From positions 496,001 to 560,000 of the forward strand of contig JAUTXW010004702.1 of assembly GCA_030620095.1 (NCBI GenBank): a stretch of DNA of 64,000 bases, given 5' to 3'. This stretch comes from Kuschelorhynchus macadamiae (lineage: Eukaryota; Arthropoda; Insecta; Coleoptera; Curculionidae). Shown one piece after another: positions 33,736 through 48,300 of this stretch (positions within the stretch are counted from its first letter, which is position 1; every line of letters begins with the position of its first letter). The position numbers and the translations under genes are program-made. The notes beneath the pieces were generated by a model. It did not search any database and was not told the DNA's origin. It was given only the letters and a program-made list of their open reading frames with translations.

Positions 33736-36274
33736 ATGGCTAGTCAAATTTTCTTATTTTTGTTTATTATTGTTGTTGTCAGTTTCAACTTGGTGGCATC
33801 CAAACCCGCTAGTTCCTATTCTGGTAGGTGCAGAATTTTTTTCTTTCGGGATATCATTAATCAGATTTTTTTTTAATAAAGTTCGACACTGTTAAAAATG
33901 TATCCATTTAAAACAAATCATTTTGGATATTTAAAATATACCATTTAAATTCTTTGTGATATTTTTGTTCCAACTATTTAATTTACTCTTAGTAGTGGGC
34001 GAAAAGTATCTCCTGTACAGAGAATGTTCAGTAGGTAAACATCTCACCCTAACAGTGCCTAAACTACCACCTCAAAAAAAAGTTTTTAAAAAATTCTGTT
34101 TTATAGAAAAATGCAGGTTAAGTTTTGAGTAGAGAAATTAAAAGAAATAAATTAATTTAAAACAAATGTGTTTATAAGAGTAAACATGCATGTATGATTT
34201 TGTTCATTAATATCTTTCTATTAAAAACTTGCTTAGAATCACCGCCAATGTCTGAAATACTATAATTAATTTAATTACAACATTCATTTAAAGCAAGCAG
34301 GAAAACAGCTGACCAATTTCGTTATTTAATATGGAATTTCATCATATTCTTTATTTTTTTTAACAAATTTACAGAGCGAATCGTCACTATATCTATTTGG
34401 GAAATAGCTTCAACAATTTTTATTTTAACATTGTGTTGTTAAAGTTGTTGATACACTTTTACTGTTTTTCTTTTTAAGCATCTCTAGAGACTGGTATACT
34501 TTAAAAGATCCCCGAAGATTCTCAAATAGCGAAGAGAAGACAAATAATTGTAAAAAAGTAGCCCTTTGTCATTTTTATTGACAAAAATTGTTTTTAATAA
34601 TGTGGCACTCGTTTTTTTTAAGGAATTTAACAACACATCACTGCGCTGCACTAACACCCAAGTCTTGAATAGTTTCTGCGCTATTTCCTGTTAAATTAAT
34701 TATTTCCTTCGTTTCATTATAGTCATATTGACTACGTGTTCAAAATTACAAAGGGATAGCCAGAGAGTCCATCAGTCAGATTCAATCGTTTCTTGAAGTT
34801 ATGAGAGAAGTATTTTGTTTCCGAATTCGTGACAACTTTTCGCATTAAAGAAGTTTCCCGATTTGATTGCCCTTCTGCTAAAACAGAAAACCATCACATT
34901 TGCTGTTCAATCAAAGAAATGGCACCGAGTCATAAAAGCTGATGTTATTGTGACTAAATTACAAACATATTTAAAACAAGCAATGAAATCATCCCATCAC
35001 AGTTCACCTGGCACAAGAAGATAATCAAGATCGCAGATTACAGTTTTGCGATGCCATTTTAGATTTAATTAAAACGCAACCAAATTCCCTGTATTGCACA
35101 TGTTTTAGTGATACAGCTTTTTTTTCTGCATCTCAGAGTCACCACACATAGTTTTCGTTTCTGGGGTGATCAAAATCGTGATAAGATGCTCATGAACAAA
35201 ATTGTTAACAACACTTATAGGAACCACTTGTGAAAGAAATTTTTATAGTTGCAGTTGTAGGTAATATTAAAAACAACTATAACAAGACTTAGAACTAAAT
35301 TTCTTAAGCCTTAAACATTGAGGATTTGCTGATTTGCCAGCACGATCTCTTGACTATGCTCCACTTGATATTTTTTTAAAGGTTTACTTTAAAAAGCGAA
35401 TGTTTTTTTTACAAAAACCAATACATTATTTTAACTAGAGCAAATAATTACTAATTTCTGCTTTAAATCTTCCAAAACGTCGGGAGGAAATTGAAATTCC
35501 TACTAGTTTTTTATTTGCATATAGATAAGATTTTATTTTAAAGTAAATTACAAGGTTTATATTCAGATATATTATACAGCGTGCATAAAAATATAATAAT
35601 GAAAAAAAAGTGATTGAATAATCACATCTATTGTATAGGCTATATAAAAAATATTTACAAAAAATGGAATAACACATCAAAGGTGGATACTACGCAAGTA
35701 CAAAAAACTGGCAAAGAGTATGTTATACAGAGCGCGTAAAAGGTAAAACAATTAATGCGAAAAGGTGATTAAATCATTGCAAATTCATACATAACACAAC
35801 TCAAAATATAATTTTTATTTACGTATATTGATAAGATTTAATTATCGAAGTAAAACCAAAATATTTATTATTAGTACTCAGATGTATTATACAGGGTGTG
35901 TAAAAATTAAAATAAAGTTATTCATTTTTTAATATTTAGATATTTATAGAGCGTGTTAAAATGATTGCAAAAATGTCCATAATAGAAACAAATTTAACGT
36001 AAAATGTAAAAGTTGATATTTTTCTAATGATTAGTTATATCATACAGGGTCTAATAATTAATGCAAGTAGAGGAATAAAAAATTATAAACTGATATTTTG
36101 GAGGCGCAGAAAGTGGTGCCGCAGCGCCGCGCGGTTAAAAAGATTTTTTTCTCATAAACATGTGGCGCAAACGATTAGAGTGTTATTTATTTACATATGT
36201 AAAATATACAATCAGCCATTTAAATACATACATTTTAATTAAATATAGTGAACTGAAAAAAGTACTTTATATAT

Positions 36275-36313
<39 letters not shown>

Positions 36314-39300
36314 GTATAATTTAGAACGAAGTAAAAAAAATGAGTGGTCAATTTTATTTTCGAAAATGTTATGCTTAATTAAACTATTCGTTAGAAAGGA
36401 ATCTGTAGGAAAAGGTCTATACCGGTTTTTACAATGTATCCAAAGTTTTACGAAAAGGGCTAATAATATAGTTTTTTGTCACTGTACATAAGTCTTAACT
36501 TCAGTTTTTTATTGGTTTAGCTTGTTAAAGCAAGAATTTATTTTTTGCTTATTATCACACAAACAATATTATTTGTTGTCCGATCAGTTTCCATAGAATT
36601 CATTATTAAACAGCAATGATTTCTTCAAGGATATTCTTTTTATAGATAATCAACTTAACTCCCACATTTTCTTAAAACTATTTCAAACCAATTTGTAACA
36701 ACATATTAAATTTTTATTTATAGTGGGCATGTTATTTAATTCTAAAAATTTTAACACAATAGGTTGAGGCATATTATTTTAGAAAGCTTATATTATGTGT
36801 TTGCTATTATTACCTTTATTTGACTTAACAATAATTGCAAATGAAATTCCACACTTTCTTCGTTGCACAAAAGTTATATAACAGAAAGGAAGGTGAACAA
36901 AACAATAATATTCTTTATACATTATGCAATTTATGTGTGTGTCTCTAACGAATAAGAACCTAATATGTTTCAAGTAAAATACATTGCTTACACTTACAGA
37001 TTTTTGATGGATTTCTTTGATATATTATTAAAGATGCGGATTCTCAGTTACAGAACTGCATAGTTAAAAACTTCTTATCCGATTGACTGTCAAATATTAA
37101 GGGTCATTTAAGGGATGATCTGCTAACATTCTGGTAAAAATCCAGTATGGCGAAACAACAAATTATTACTAAAAAGCTACGCATCCAAATTTTGCAGAAA
37201 AATCAAGTATTACGTAGGAATCAACTATTAAAATTTTGGTACGAATACAAAATGTCGCTTTATTAAAATATTAATAAATTCCGTCTAAAAAAACTACTTA
37301 ATAGACTTAATTCAAATTTTTGTAAGAATTCATTTTCATATAGAGATGTACGGGTAAAATTGTAATACAAATTCAAGATGGAGGAACAAAATGCCGGCCA
37401 ACTAAAATATTTGTACTTGTGAAAAAATCACCTTCACAGTTTTTACATATCTTTCAATTTTAGCGTCCCTAGGTGCCAAAAAGCATGTTTTCTCGATTGC
37501 GTCGGTCTGTCTATTGACTTTTTGGCCAACAATTAAGGGTTATATGGAGATGACCTGGTAATATTTTCGTAAAAACCCAGTATGGCGGAAAAAAACGGCG
37601 GTCCACTGAAAATTAAAAAAAAAATATTACTAGAAAACTAATTATTGATTTTAGCTTAAGTTTTGTAAAAAAAATCAAGTGTAACATATGAACTGGTAAT
37701 ATTTTTGGAACGAATCCAAGGTAGCCAAACAAAATGGTTGGCTAATAAAATATTAAAAAAATCAGCTTGAAAAAATTACTTATTAGATTAATTTCAAATC
37801 TTGGTCAAGCATTAAGTGTGATAAAGAGGTAAACTGGTAAAATTATGGTACGAATTCAAGACGGCGAAATAAAATAGCGGCCAAATACAATGTCTAAAAA
37901 ATCAACGTAAAAAGCCTTCTTAATGAATTCAAATTCTGGGATTTTTATTAAGTATGAATTCAACTTGACGGAACAGAATCGGTTTAAAAAAATCGGGTTA
38001 AAAACTACATATTCAATTTATGTGAAATTGAAAACTTAAAGGGTTGTCTGTATAACGTATACAATATCCAAATACAAAACTAGTCATTATCAATGCTATC
38101 TACAATAAGTACATCCAGTAATTAAACTCTTCAATTATAACTATGGTGGACAAGGCAAAAAAGCCGAAATAAAAGGAAAAGGTTGGGCATTAATGACAAT
38201 GTCATTACTAGCCATTTGTTTGAAAGCTACTTTTTATTGATTTGTTTTTCTCGGCTCTAGAGTCTATTCACTCAGTCTTTGTTTTTTGTTTTGATCTAAA
38301 CCCGTTACTAGTGTCGCTTTTTGCTTAAACAGTAAAAGTTATCTATTAGTCTTATTTCTGAATCACATCCAAACATTTATGTTGCTTCTCACAATTGGTG
38401 CAGTTTATTTATATTACACAGGTTTTTACAGCTTTTCAATATTTCATTTCCAAGGTATTTACTTTTTATTGCCTAACAGGCCTTGTCAACCAAGATTGCT
38501 AAGTCAGTCTTTAACAGATTGTTTTTGAACAGTGTCTTTCTCTCGCTCTGACGTCACACCGGGGTTTTCAATTAGATTTGTAACTAATTTCCATTGGTCA
38601 TTTTTCTGTTTTTCCAAGTTTACAATTTATTCTATATTTAAATTTCTATTTTGCTTATATTCATTAAAATAACTTGTCAAATTTTAATAACTCGTCTATT
38701 GAACATAAGGATTTTTTTTGAACAGTTATAATTGCTTTAATTCAATGTAAATTTGGCAACCCTGTTGACTGTCAATCTTCTTTTTGCATTGTGTTAAAGA
38801 GATTCTCCCATTTCTCTGTTTCACTATTCCTACATAAACTATGGCTACTTTTTTAGCAATAAATTAAAATGTAATTTGGTGCTCGTCAACCTTGGTTTTG
38901 CCTTTGTTACATGTAAAAAGTTTTTAAGTACATTGATTTTAGAACCATGTATCTTTATGCCTGTTCCCTGACGAGTAAGTACATCGTTTGATTCAACGTT
39001 CTTCTTCTGTTTTGGCATTTTTTTGCCTTGTCTACTATCTTCATAATTGAACGGTTTTATTACTCCTTGTACAGTATCTTGTATCTCTCTTATTAGTGAA
39101 GATAGAGGGTTTTGGTTGTGGCTGTGAAACGAAAGATGACCCAAACAAAATTTTCATAGCCCTCTTCGTTTTTAAGATACAGTGTGAAGTTGAAAATATT
39201 GCATTTTTGGGCCCCCCTCGTATTTCGGTTGTTGTTTAACTTATCGAAAAGGTAAAAACTGGCCCTGATACAGATTTTCACGTAGAATCCCGTGGCGTAA

Positions 39301-42300
39301 TTTTTATGTGAGCTGTCGTTTTGAGATATAACACAAACTTATAATTTTTTAAATGGGACACCCCGTATATTTTTATTTTATATTATTCAGTTCACAATAA
39401 GCTTCTCGATAATATGCAATAGTAGTATTTTTTTTAGATAGATTCAGTTTTTGGTAGTAGGCTGGGATTACGTAAACAAAACAAAAGAAAATTGTTGTCA
39501 TGTTAAATAAATTACTTGTCAAAAACCTCGAGTTCGTTTTGAAGCTAGATTAAATAACCGCAACAATTAATTTAAATTTTATAATAAAAAATGGCTAGAA
39601 ACCAAACGTTTTCGAATGAAGAAAAATACATGTTAGTCTGCTTTGCACAGTTAACGAGGCCTCGGAACTATATTTATTAAGGTATGAGCATTCGCCGTAT
39701 TTTATAATAAATACATTTTTATGAAGCTGTTGGCGTTTTAAACATAGGTAACCAGAACGAAGACAACCCTGTGATATTACATTTCTTAGTATGAAAAGAA
39801 ATCTAGTTAATTTCGGATCTTTCAATAAGCCGCGATGAAAAACGTATAAAAAGAAAAACGAGGAAGACGTAGTTAATGTTCTGGCGTCCTTTGATGTACA
39901 GTCTGGCAACTGATTGAACCTGGACAGAAAGAATGCGGGCAAAAAACTTCCTTCCGTTTTTCTATATAACTGGTCCGTTCAAAATATATATTTTTACTGC
40001 ATCACGAATTCAAATAAAAATAGTAAAAATATATTGATCGGTATCGATAGTATATCAGGGAATTTTTCCCAAACTCCGGCCCGTTCAATAAGCGGTCATT
40101 GTCAGAGAGAGATAGCCGTGGTCGGCGCGAATGGCGTGGAAAAGACGAAGATAAAAGATCGTTATTCCAGGCTTGGTTTGAATTATCAACGGGCCGGGGT
40201 CTGATGTCCGATTTTCTGATCAGTGGTATCACCGAAATAAGAAAAATTAATTACTAATTAATATTTATAATAGCGACTTAAGTTTTATTTGTGTATGTGG
40301 GTATTGCCTGTTTTTTTATTTTATTGTGTGTATAATTAGTAATAATCATAGCCATTTGGAGAACTTGGGAAAATACTTGCAATAATGTGGAACTTGTAGA
40401 ACTTGTGGTTGAAGACTTTTTTCACAAAGATATGGAAGAGCACACACAAAAGGTGATAAAAAAAATTAAATATTTACGCCCATTTCCAGAAATTGTTTGA
40501 AATATTTTATGGGGGGAGAAGTGTTATCGCCGTTCCAATTGACGTTAAATAAAAAAAACTTCTTGTTAAACTCTGTTTTATTAATAAGGATTAATTAGTT
40601 TTGTTAATTTTACTTGTTAGTTAATTATTTCCGATTGTTTAGTTATTTTATATTGAATGATAGACTCGACTCGCTTCTTGGTGCATTTCTTTAGTTTTAA
40701 TTAATGAATATAGTGAGTGAGTATATACATGCAAATTTCATACCTATTTAAATCTTAATACGTGTCCTTATTTGTTGACATATTTCTAGGTTTTAATTAT
40801 TTTTTGAAGCTTATATATTTCTTACAATAATTAAGAGAAGCAAGCAACAATGGATTTCCCTTATAGTCGCGAAACATTAAGGATGTTGTTGAAGGCCAAT
40901 GGCTTTTTTTTTCGTAAGTAACAAAATAAACGAAGGATTCTGTTGGAGAGACCCGAAATTTTACATTAGCGCTATAAATATACAAGGGCAATTCGAAATT
41001 ATAGAGAGGAGGGTCGTAACATAGTTTACATTGATGAGACATGGGTCGATAATGATTTAACTTTTGGGAAATGTTGGCAAAGCATTTGGAATAGTAAGCA
41101 ATATTAGGGCAAGTGGTGAGTGTTTGGAATTGATTATATTTAATTTATTTATGATGTGATAACGATCCTAATAATTTATTACTTGTGTTTATGTACTGGG
41201 TGTTTTAATTAAAATTAAAAAAGTTTTAATAAAAATGGCTCTCGTCGAAACCATGAAAAGTATTTTCCGTTTCTATTATACCCCTAGCGGTAATTCTTTG
41301 AATTTGAAAATATTTTCCAATGATTTGTCGTGGCCGCTTTCACCAAGAAATTACAAAAAATTACCGCTACAGAACGTAACAGCAAAGGAAATAATTTCCT
41401 TTCTGTGATATCGCCGATGGCCATTATTGTTGGGACACCCTGTACAAAGTGGTAAAAGTTTTCTAACAAAATTTATATATATTTTCAATCAAATTTTTAC
41501 TTTCCTTTGTCAAAAAATATATATACGTGAGAACTCGATAATATAACAAAAATAATTTATTTGAAATGGAATACCATGTATACTTTTCAATTTCAAAGAC
41601 ATCGCTTTCTCTTTCTCTAAATATACCCGGTGATATATTTATCTTTGAAGATGACTGAGTGAATCGACAAAAACCTTGTCATAAATTTCAATATGCTAGA
41701 GAGAGATTTGATTTTTACACCAATCAATAGAGCAAAAAAATAGTCGTTTTTTGCCAAAAATACTAACCAGAATCCGAGTGCGCCATCATACACAAGATAG
41801 TTCATACTAATTTTCTTTTATGTTTTCCACTCACGACTAGGTATCAACTTAGGTTATAAACAATTTAATGCAAAAAAATCCTATTTTTTTCGTTTTTGGC
41901 TTTTAAAATCGAAACTTATAAAGTAATATTGATGGTATAACGACATGAATAGTAGAAAATGAACTTACAAATAATATAATAAAAATTAGGCTTTTTCCAA
42001 AAATGCATGTCTTTATTTTTTGAAGATGTGGTGGAAGCCTTTGATGAAATAATAGTCGTTGTTAAGTACTTTATGCATACCAAAACCAGGCTTTGTGGAA
42101 CTAATAGTTTTTGAACAATTGCGCCTTGAACCAAAATTTTATAGGCTCATTCCTGTGTAACACTCGAATTTTGTGCCGAATTTTAGATACATTAGTTAAT
42201 TACATTTTTAGCAATATACTTTTTAGCATTTCACTAGGCCACCATTTTGTTCCGCCGTATTGGAATTTTACCAAAATATTATCAGGTTACTGGCATGCAA

Positions 42301-45300
42301 TCCTTAATTTTTGACAAAAATTTAAACTTAATATGGCAAGTAGATTTTTAGCTATGCCGCAAATTAACAAAGAGACAAACAGACAGACAGATCAAAAGAA
42401 ACTCTATTTTTTGGGACCTAGGGACGCTAGAATACGAAGATACGTAAAATATTGATTTTTTTCCATGTTTATAAATGTTGTAGTTGACCGCCATTTTGTT
42501 TTGCTCTCTTGAAATCGTACCAAAATTTTACAAGTTCATCTCTATACAACAATTATTTCTAGAGCAAAATTTGAAATCAATCTATAAAATGGTCTTTTCG
42601 GGCCGAATTGTTAAATTATTTATTAAGCCGTCATTTTGTTTCGCCATCTTAAATTCAAACCAACATTTACCAGCTAATATCCACATAATCTTAGTATTTC
42701 TTAGTAATAATATTTCACTAGACCGCCATTTTGTTTCGCGTTAATGGATTTTCACCATAATGTTACCATTTTATCCTCTTATGATCTATGGTTTTTGACC
42801 AAATTTTAAAGATAGTGGATACATAGTTTTTGAGCTATGCCGCATACAGATAGACAGACCGACAGACACAGCGATGGAAATGGGAGAACATGTTTTCCGA
42901 GGTCTAGAGACCCAAAAATGTAAGAATCTGCAAAAATCTCGGTGGGTGATTTTTTTCATGATTACAATCTTCCCTTTTACGAGGGAAGACCAAAAGTAAT
43001 ATCATTATTATTATTATTAGTATTATTGTCATCAATATTAATGAGTAATAATCTGATTAAAATAACTTCGCACGCCTATGACACGGGAAGAATTTTGACG
43101 AGATTCTCCCCTGCCCCTTCAGGCGTTGATAAGGTTCATTCGCTTGTTACACTGTAGATCGTTCAAGTTCTTGAAGAAAAATCCATGAGAATGTTGGGGT
43201 TTCAAAAAGCCGGGTTTAAAAAATGTTAAGGAAACAAGGTTATAAACCATTTAAATTCAGATTGGTGCAACATTTACATCCGGGCGATACGCAGCGTCGT
43301 ATGATTTTCTGTAACTGGTATCTAGAAAAATGCGATAATGACCCCGACTTTTATAGAAACGAAATATAGTCCGACGAGGCATATATAAAAAGCGCCGGAG
43401 TATTAAATAGGCATAATTCTAGATACTTGTCGCAATAAAATAGGCATCGAATATTTCTTCGCGAACGACAGGGTAGGTTTTCATATTGGGTTTAAAAATA
43501 ATGTATCGTATATACCAGGGGAGCTTAGATACAGATTGGTATTTCCAAATACTAGAACGGAGCATCTGCTCATAATTCCGGTAGAATAAGGCAGAATTTG
43601 GAAAATGGATAGTGACCAATGGTCCAGTAAGATGGCCGGCGAGATCGCCAGATCTCTCGGTTTTGGATAACTTCCTGTGGGGTATTTTAGAAAACAAAAT
43701 ATATAGGACAAGACATTACACCTTAGTCGATTTAATAAACGCCACAAGAAGAATACGGAATTATGTAGACTTTGTGTAAGGCAAAATGGACATCATTTCG
43801 AGCAATATCTTTAGGGTATAGATTTAGTTTTCTGTTTATTTTAGTGATCTTTAATGCTAGGATTAGTTTTTGTTGTTGTTGTTAGTTGCTCTTTAGGGTT
43901 ATTAGAGGTAGAATTATTAACATGTTCATTTTATTCAATTAATAACATTTTTCAAGATTGATGGATTTACGGGTTTAGCAGCGAAAAACAGGTTAATAAT
44001 AATTCTTTTTATTATAAAACCGAATTTTCGGTTCGATTTTGAACCTTCTTCAAGGCAACAGGCTAAAATTATAACAATGTAAGATAAATAATGCTATGAT
44101 AGTTATTACAAATCTACTTACATTTTACATTATAATTATTGAATTATTAAATCGCCAAAATTCGAACATTTCTTGTAAAATAGTATAAAACAAGGATATA
44201 CAAGATAACAATTTATTACAGAATTTAAAAAAAATTCTTGTTACTATAAATAAAATATACCTGAAAAATTCATTTGTTTTGTAAGCAATTCCAGCCTGAC
44301 TACGCCACTGTCTACCTAACGTCACCTAACCTACGTGAAAAACTGTATCAGAGGCAGTTTTCACCTTTTCGATAAGTTAAACAACAACCGAAATACGAGG
44401 GGAGCCCAAAAATGCAATATGTTCAATTTCACACTGTATCTTAACAGTGGCGGCTCGTGCGATTTGAGTTTGGCCTTGCACCAGAAGGTAAATAGCGCCG
44501 CAGGCAAAAAAATATAATTGCCCCGCAGGTGAACATTTTTCGGGGTGCCACGGCCAAAATGACTATTTTTTTAACTTTTTGTTTTTTTTTTAATAAAAAA
44601 ATTACTAGGTGCATCCATTATATACCATTTATACTACTTGCTAAATTAGTAAAAAATTAAACATAAAAAATTTAATAATAATCTTGAGTTCCTTGAGATA
44701 ATTTATTCGCGTTTTATGTCTAGTTACATATGTGTTTGTAAATCAAATCGATTCTTCTATTCTTGTGTTGGGGTGAATTTTTTTAGGTATTTCTACTTAT
44801 GCGATAACATGTGCATATATATCGTTTTTATAAAGTAATAAACAACATAAAAACCTCGATAAAAACTTACCAGAATAATTAGTCGCAATGAATAAGTAAT
44901 ACACTCCAAAACTATATACAGCATAAGGAAGAATATTTTACACTGAACTGCGGTATTTGAAATATAGTCTTCGTTCTGCCTTACTGGTGAAAAGGTCAAT
45001 TACTCGTTTTTTTAGTTTTTAGTCTTTTTAACATAGAGAAGCATGTTTCAGCTTCAGAGGTTGACATAGGTGTTGTCACTAAAACTTCCAATAACTTAAT
45101 AGTTTCTTGAAAAGCGCACCTCATATCTTCCTGTGAAACCAACGATAAAAGAGGAACGGTTTCAGAAATGGTTTGCAATTCTTCTCTTTCCTAAAGTACT
45201 TGCAGTTCTGTTTTTAGACGATTTTTAGCTGTCAGATGTCCTGTAAAAGTAAACCAAGTCTTAATCTGTTGTATTATGGAATCGCAAACTTCCAAGGCTT

Positions 45301-48300
45301 CAATTTTTTTATTTGCTGAAATAGATAGATCGGAACGAGGGCAACGTCGCCTTTTTTAAGGAACGTTTTCATCTTCGTTTTCTAAAAGCTCTAAGTCTAT
45401 TTGGTCAATAATTGTGTCCATTTCATCACGAACTTTTTGCATTGCATTTTCGAAGTTTTGTAGATCTTGTTTAGCAGTGATAGGGTCGGTATTAATCATC
45501 TGCAGTTGCTTAAAAATTATTTCGACATGTGTCATGATTTTATGAAAAACTGCCAACCAAAATATAAAATCTTTGTTCACAATCTAAGTTTATATGCACC
45601 AGCTTGTTCAATCGTTGAATTCAATTTAATATTTTTGTCGTTCTCTAAAATGTCCAAAACGTGTATCAGCTGATTTCGGTATTCATAAGCTGTATTAATT
45701 CCCCGAGAATAAAAATTTCATCCCGTTTGTGATGATCGTGGTAATCGTCTCTGAGCTATGTCATCCAATACTTTTGTTCTTTGCGGTGACATAGAAAAAA
45801 AAAGAACAAATTCTAGTCAGATGAGCAAAAAAAAAACCGAACCGATGCATTAATTGAAGCTGCACTGCTCATTATAAAGTTAATCTGATGAGCATAACAA
45901 TGCACATAATTTGCTAAAGAATATTTATCTTTAATTATTTTTTGTGCCCCATTTACACCTCCGCTCATAACTGACGCTCCGTCATAGCTTTGCGCTATTA
46001 ACTTGGTGTGTCACTAATTAAAGGATCAATTTCATTTAAAATGCAATTTGCTATTGAAATGGCATTATGTCCGGGACGATTTACAAATATCCAAAATCTT
46101 TCTACTGACTTACTGGAGACAATGCATCGTAAAATAATGACTAATTGAAATTCGTTGGCGACATCAGTAGTTTCGTCGGCTATTACCGCTACATAATTCT
46201 CTTTTTTAATTTCTTTAGTCAGTTCTTCATGGTAAACGCTAATCATGCAGTCCAATAATTCGTTCTGTATCGTCTTAGAGGTTCCTTTAAATGCTGTTGC
46301 TTTGTTGAAATGTTCATTTAAATCTCTATCCAGTTGAGAACTAAAATTTATGAATTCTAGGAACACTCCTTTATTTCCGGATTCTTCGGTTTCATCATGA
46401 CCTCTCAATGCCAATTCTAATGCACTACAAAATCCAATACAGTTGATAATGATGTTTTTACCAACTTGATTGTTGTACGGAATAATATTTTGTCTATAAG
46501 CCGAACTTAATTGAGTCATATTTGATTTTCCGAGCAAACTAAAAATATTATTGAGTTATTATATTTGATTTTCCGAACCAAACTAAAAATATTATTTATA
46601 TATACCTTGTTGTTTTCATGCGTTTTAATTTTCTCATCAATATGCACTAAATCAGTAACCCCATGCCTCGTCTATGTAGAATCACCACCAAACAAAACAC
46701 AAAGGAAACAAAAAAATGGAATTTTGGATCGCATCCACAAATCCAGGTATTTTTCGAATACATATTTCGATTAACCATCCTTAGACGGCCTTTGAAGCTT
46801 GATGAACTAGAGGTGGAAGCCTTATGCGTTTTGGTTAGATCTAAATCGGGGAGAGGTCTTCCAAGCTCCTTGATTTGAATTTTTTCCTCGAGCGATCGCG
46901 TAGAAAAAGGTTTCACTAATAAAACAATAGGTACCTAGGTATTTAACTAAATTAATAAACTTTAAAAAACTCGCAAAATCTTCGACTTATGTGTACCGAC
47001 CCGCCGCGATGGAATTACGCGAAACAGCACAGCGAGACTTCGCGTGATCTTTTCCAATATATTCCAGCAGGGCCGTTTAGCGATGTTCTCGGACAGTCGG
47101 ACAGCCGACCACGGCACCACACGGAGAGTTTATCTGTTGTTCTAGGAATAATAGGTACGACGCGTGTTTTTTCGTCGGAACCAAAATACATAATAAGAAA
47201 TAATTTTTGCATTATTGTTTAGTCAGTTGATTCGAAAATTATTGAAATTAAAACTATTAAAAAAAATATATTTTCAGTGGTCGGCATATTTGGTGGTAGT
47301 GCCACGGCCCTTCGGCCCCTTATGACAAGCCGCCACTGTATCTTAAAAACGAAGGGTGCTATGAAAATTTTGTTTGGGACATTTTTCGTTTCACAAAAAA
47401 GTAGCACCATGTCGCGAAAACGGCAACCCTCTATCTTCACTAATAAGAGAGATACCCCATAAAAACAACGAAAACGGGACACCCTGTACTTACTTGTAGG
47501 TAGCATTGATGATGACTAGTTACTCGAAAGCGCTCAAAAATCAAGTTTGACATAGGTAGAAACTGTTAAAATCTTGGTACGAATCAAATGTGGTGGAACA
47601 ATGTTGCCCAATTAAAAATATTTAAAAAGACAGTATATGTTACTAAATAACTATGAGCGGAACTAAATTGGATCACACTTCACTATTTTTAATAAAAGCA
47701 CATATTCATAACGAGGGAGTTCCTGTTGAAGGAAATTTACCGCTTTTTTGATTACAGAACAACCAGACGTTATGTGTAGATTACCAGAGATGAGAGGACA
47801 TTGTAGAGCATTGATACCTCGATGGAGGTATGACACGACTACGGGGAAATGCTACGAATTTGGCTTTGGTGGATGCGACGGAAACGGCAACAATTTTCCG
47901 TCTAGGAAAGCTTGCATGGATATGTGTGCAGGTACAATTCATAATATAGTAGTATATTTTTACAGGGTTTTTCTTAATGGCATGGTATTAATTGAGGATA
48001 TGTTTCTAGGACTGATTTTAACTAAGTATATAATTTATATACACTAATGTATAAAAACGCATATTTTTCGAGATACGAGGTAGGAAAAGAATTCTATTTT
48101 GTTTTTAGTGTTTTAAATTTATACTCTACATTTTTAAAGATAAAAACCAAACTTTTTATGTGATGCCACTGACTCAACTTAGTGGCTTCGTCACGTTTCC
48201 GGATCCATTTTTTATTTGTTGTACTTATTTGGTATTTCACAGAATTTGAAAGCTCTTTAGCAAAATATCCATTCGTCAATGTTTTTTATACTGAAATTTC

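Noticed and set aside
43419..43747. Minus-strand frames of about 90 codons
   Set aside because: They are antisense shadows of the mariner transposase remnant read on the plus strand at 43195-43805.
44019..44053. Active hammerhead ribozyme
   Set aside because: The essential first C of the CUGANGA core is U, so catalysis is not expected. It is retained only as a degenerate motif.
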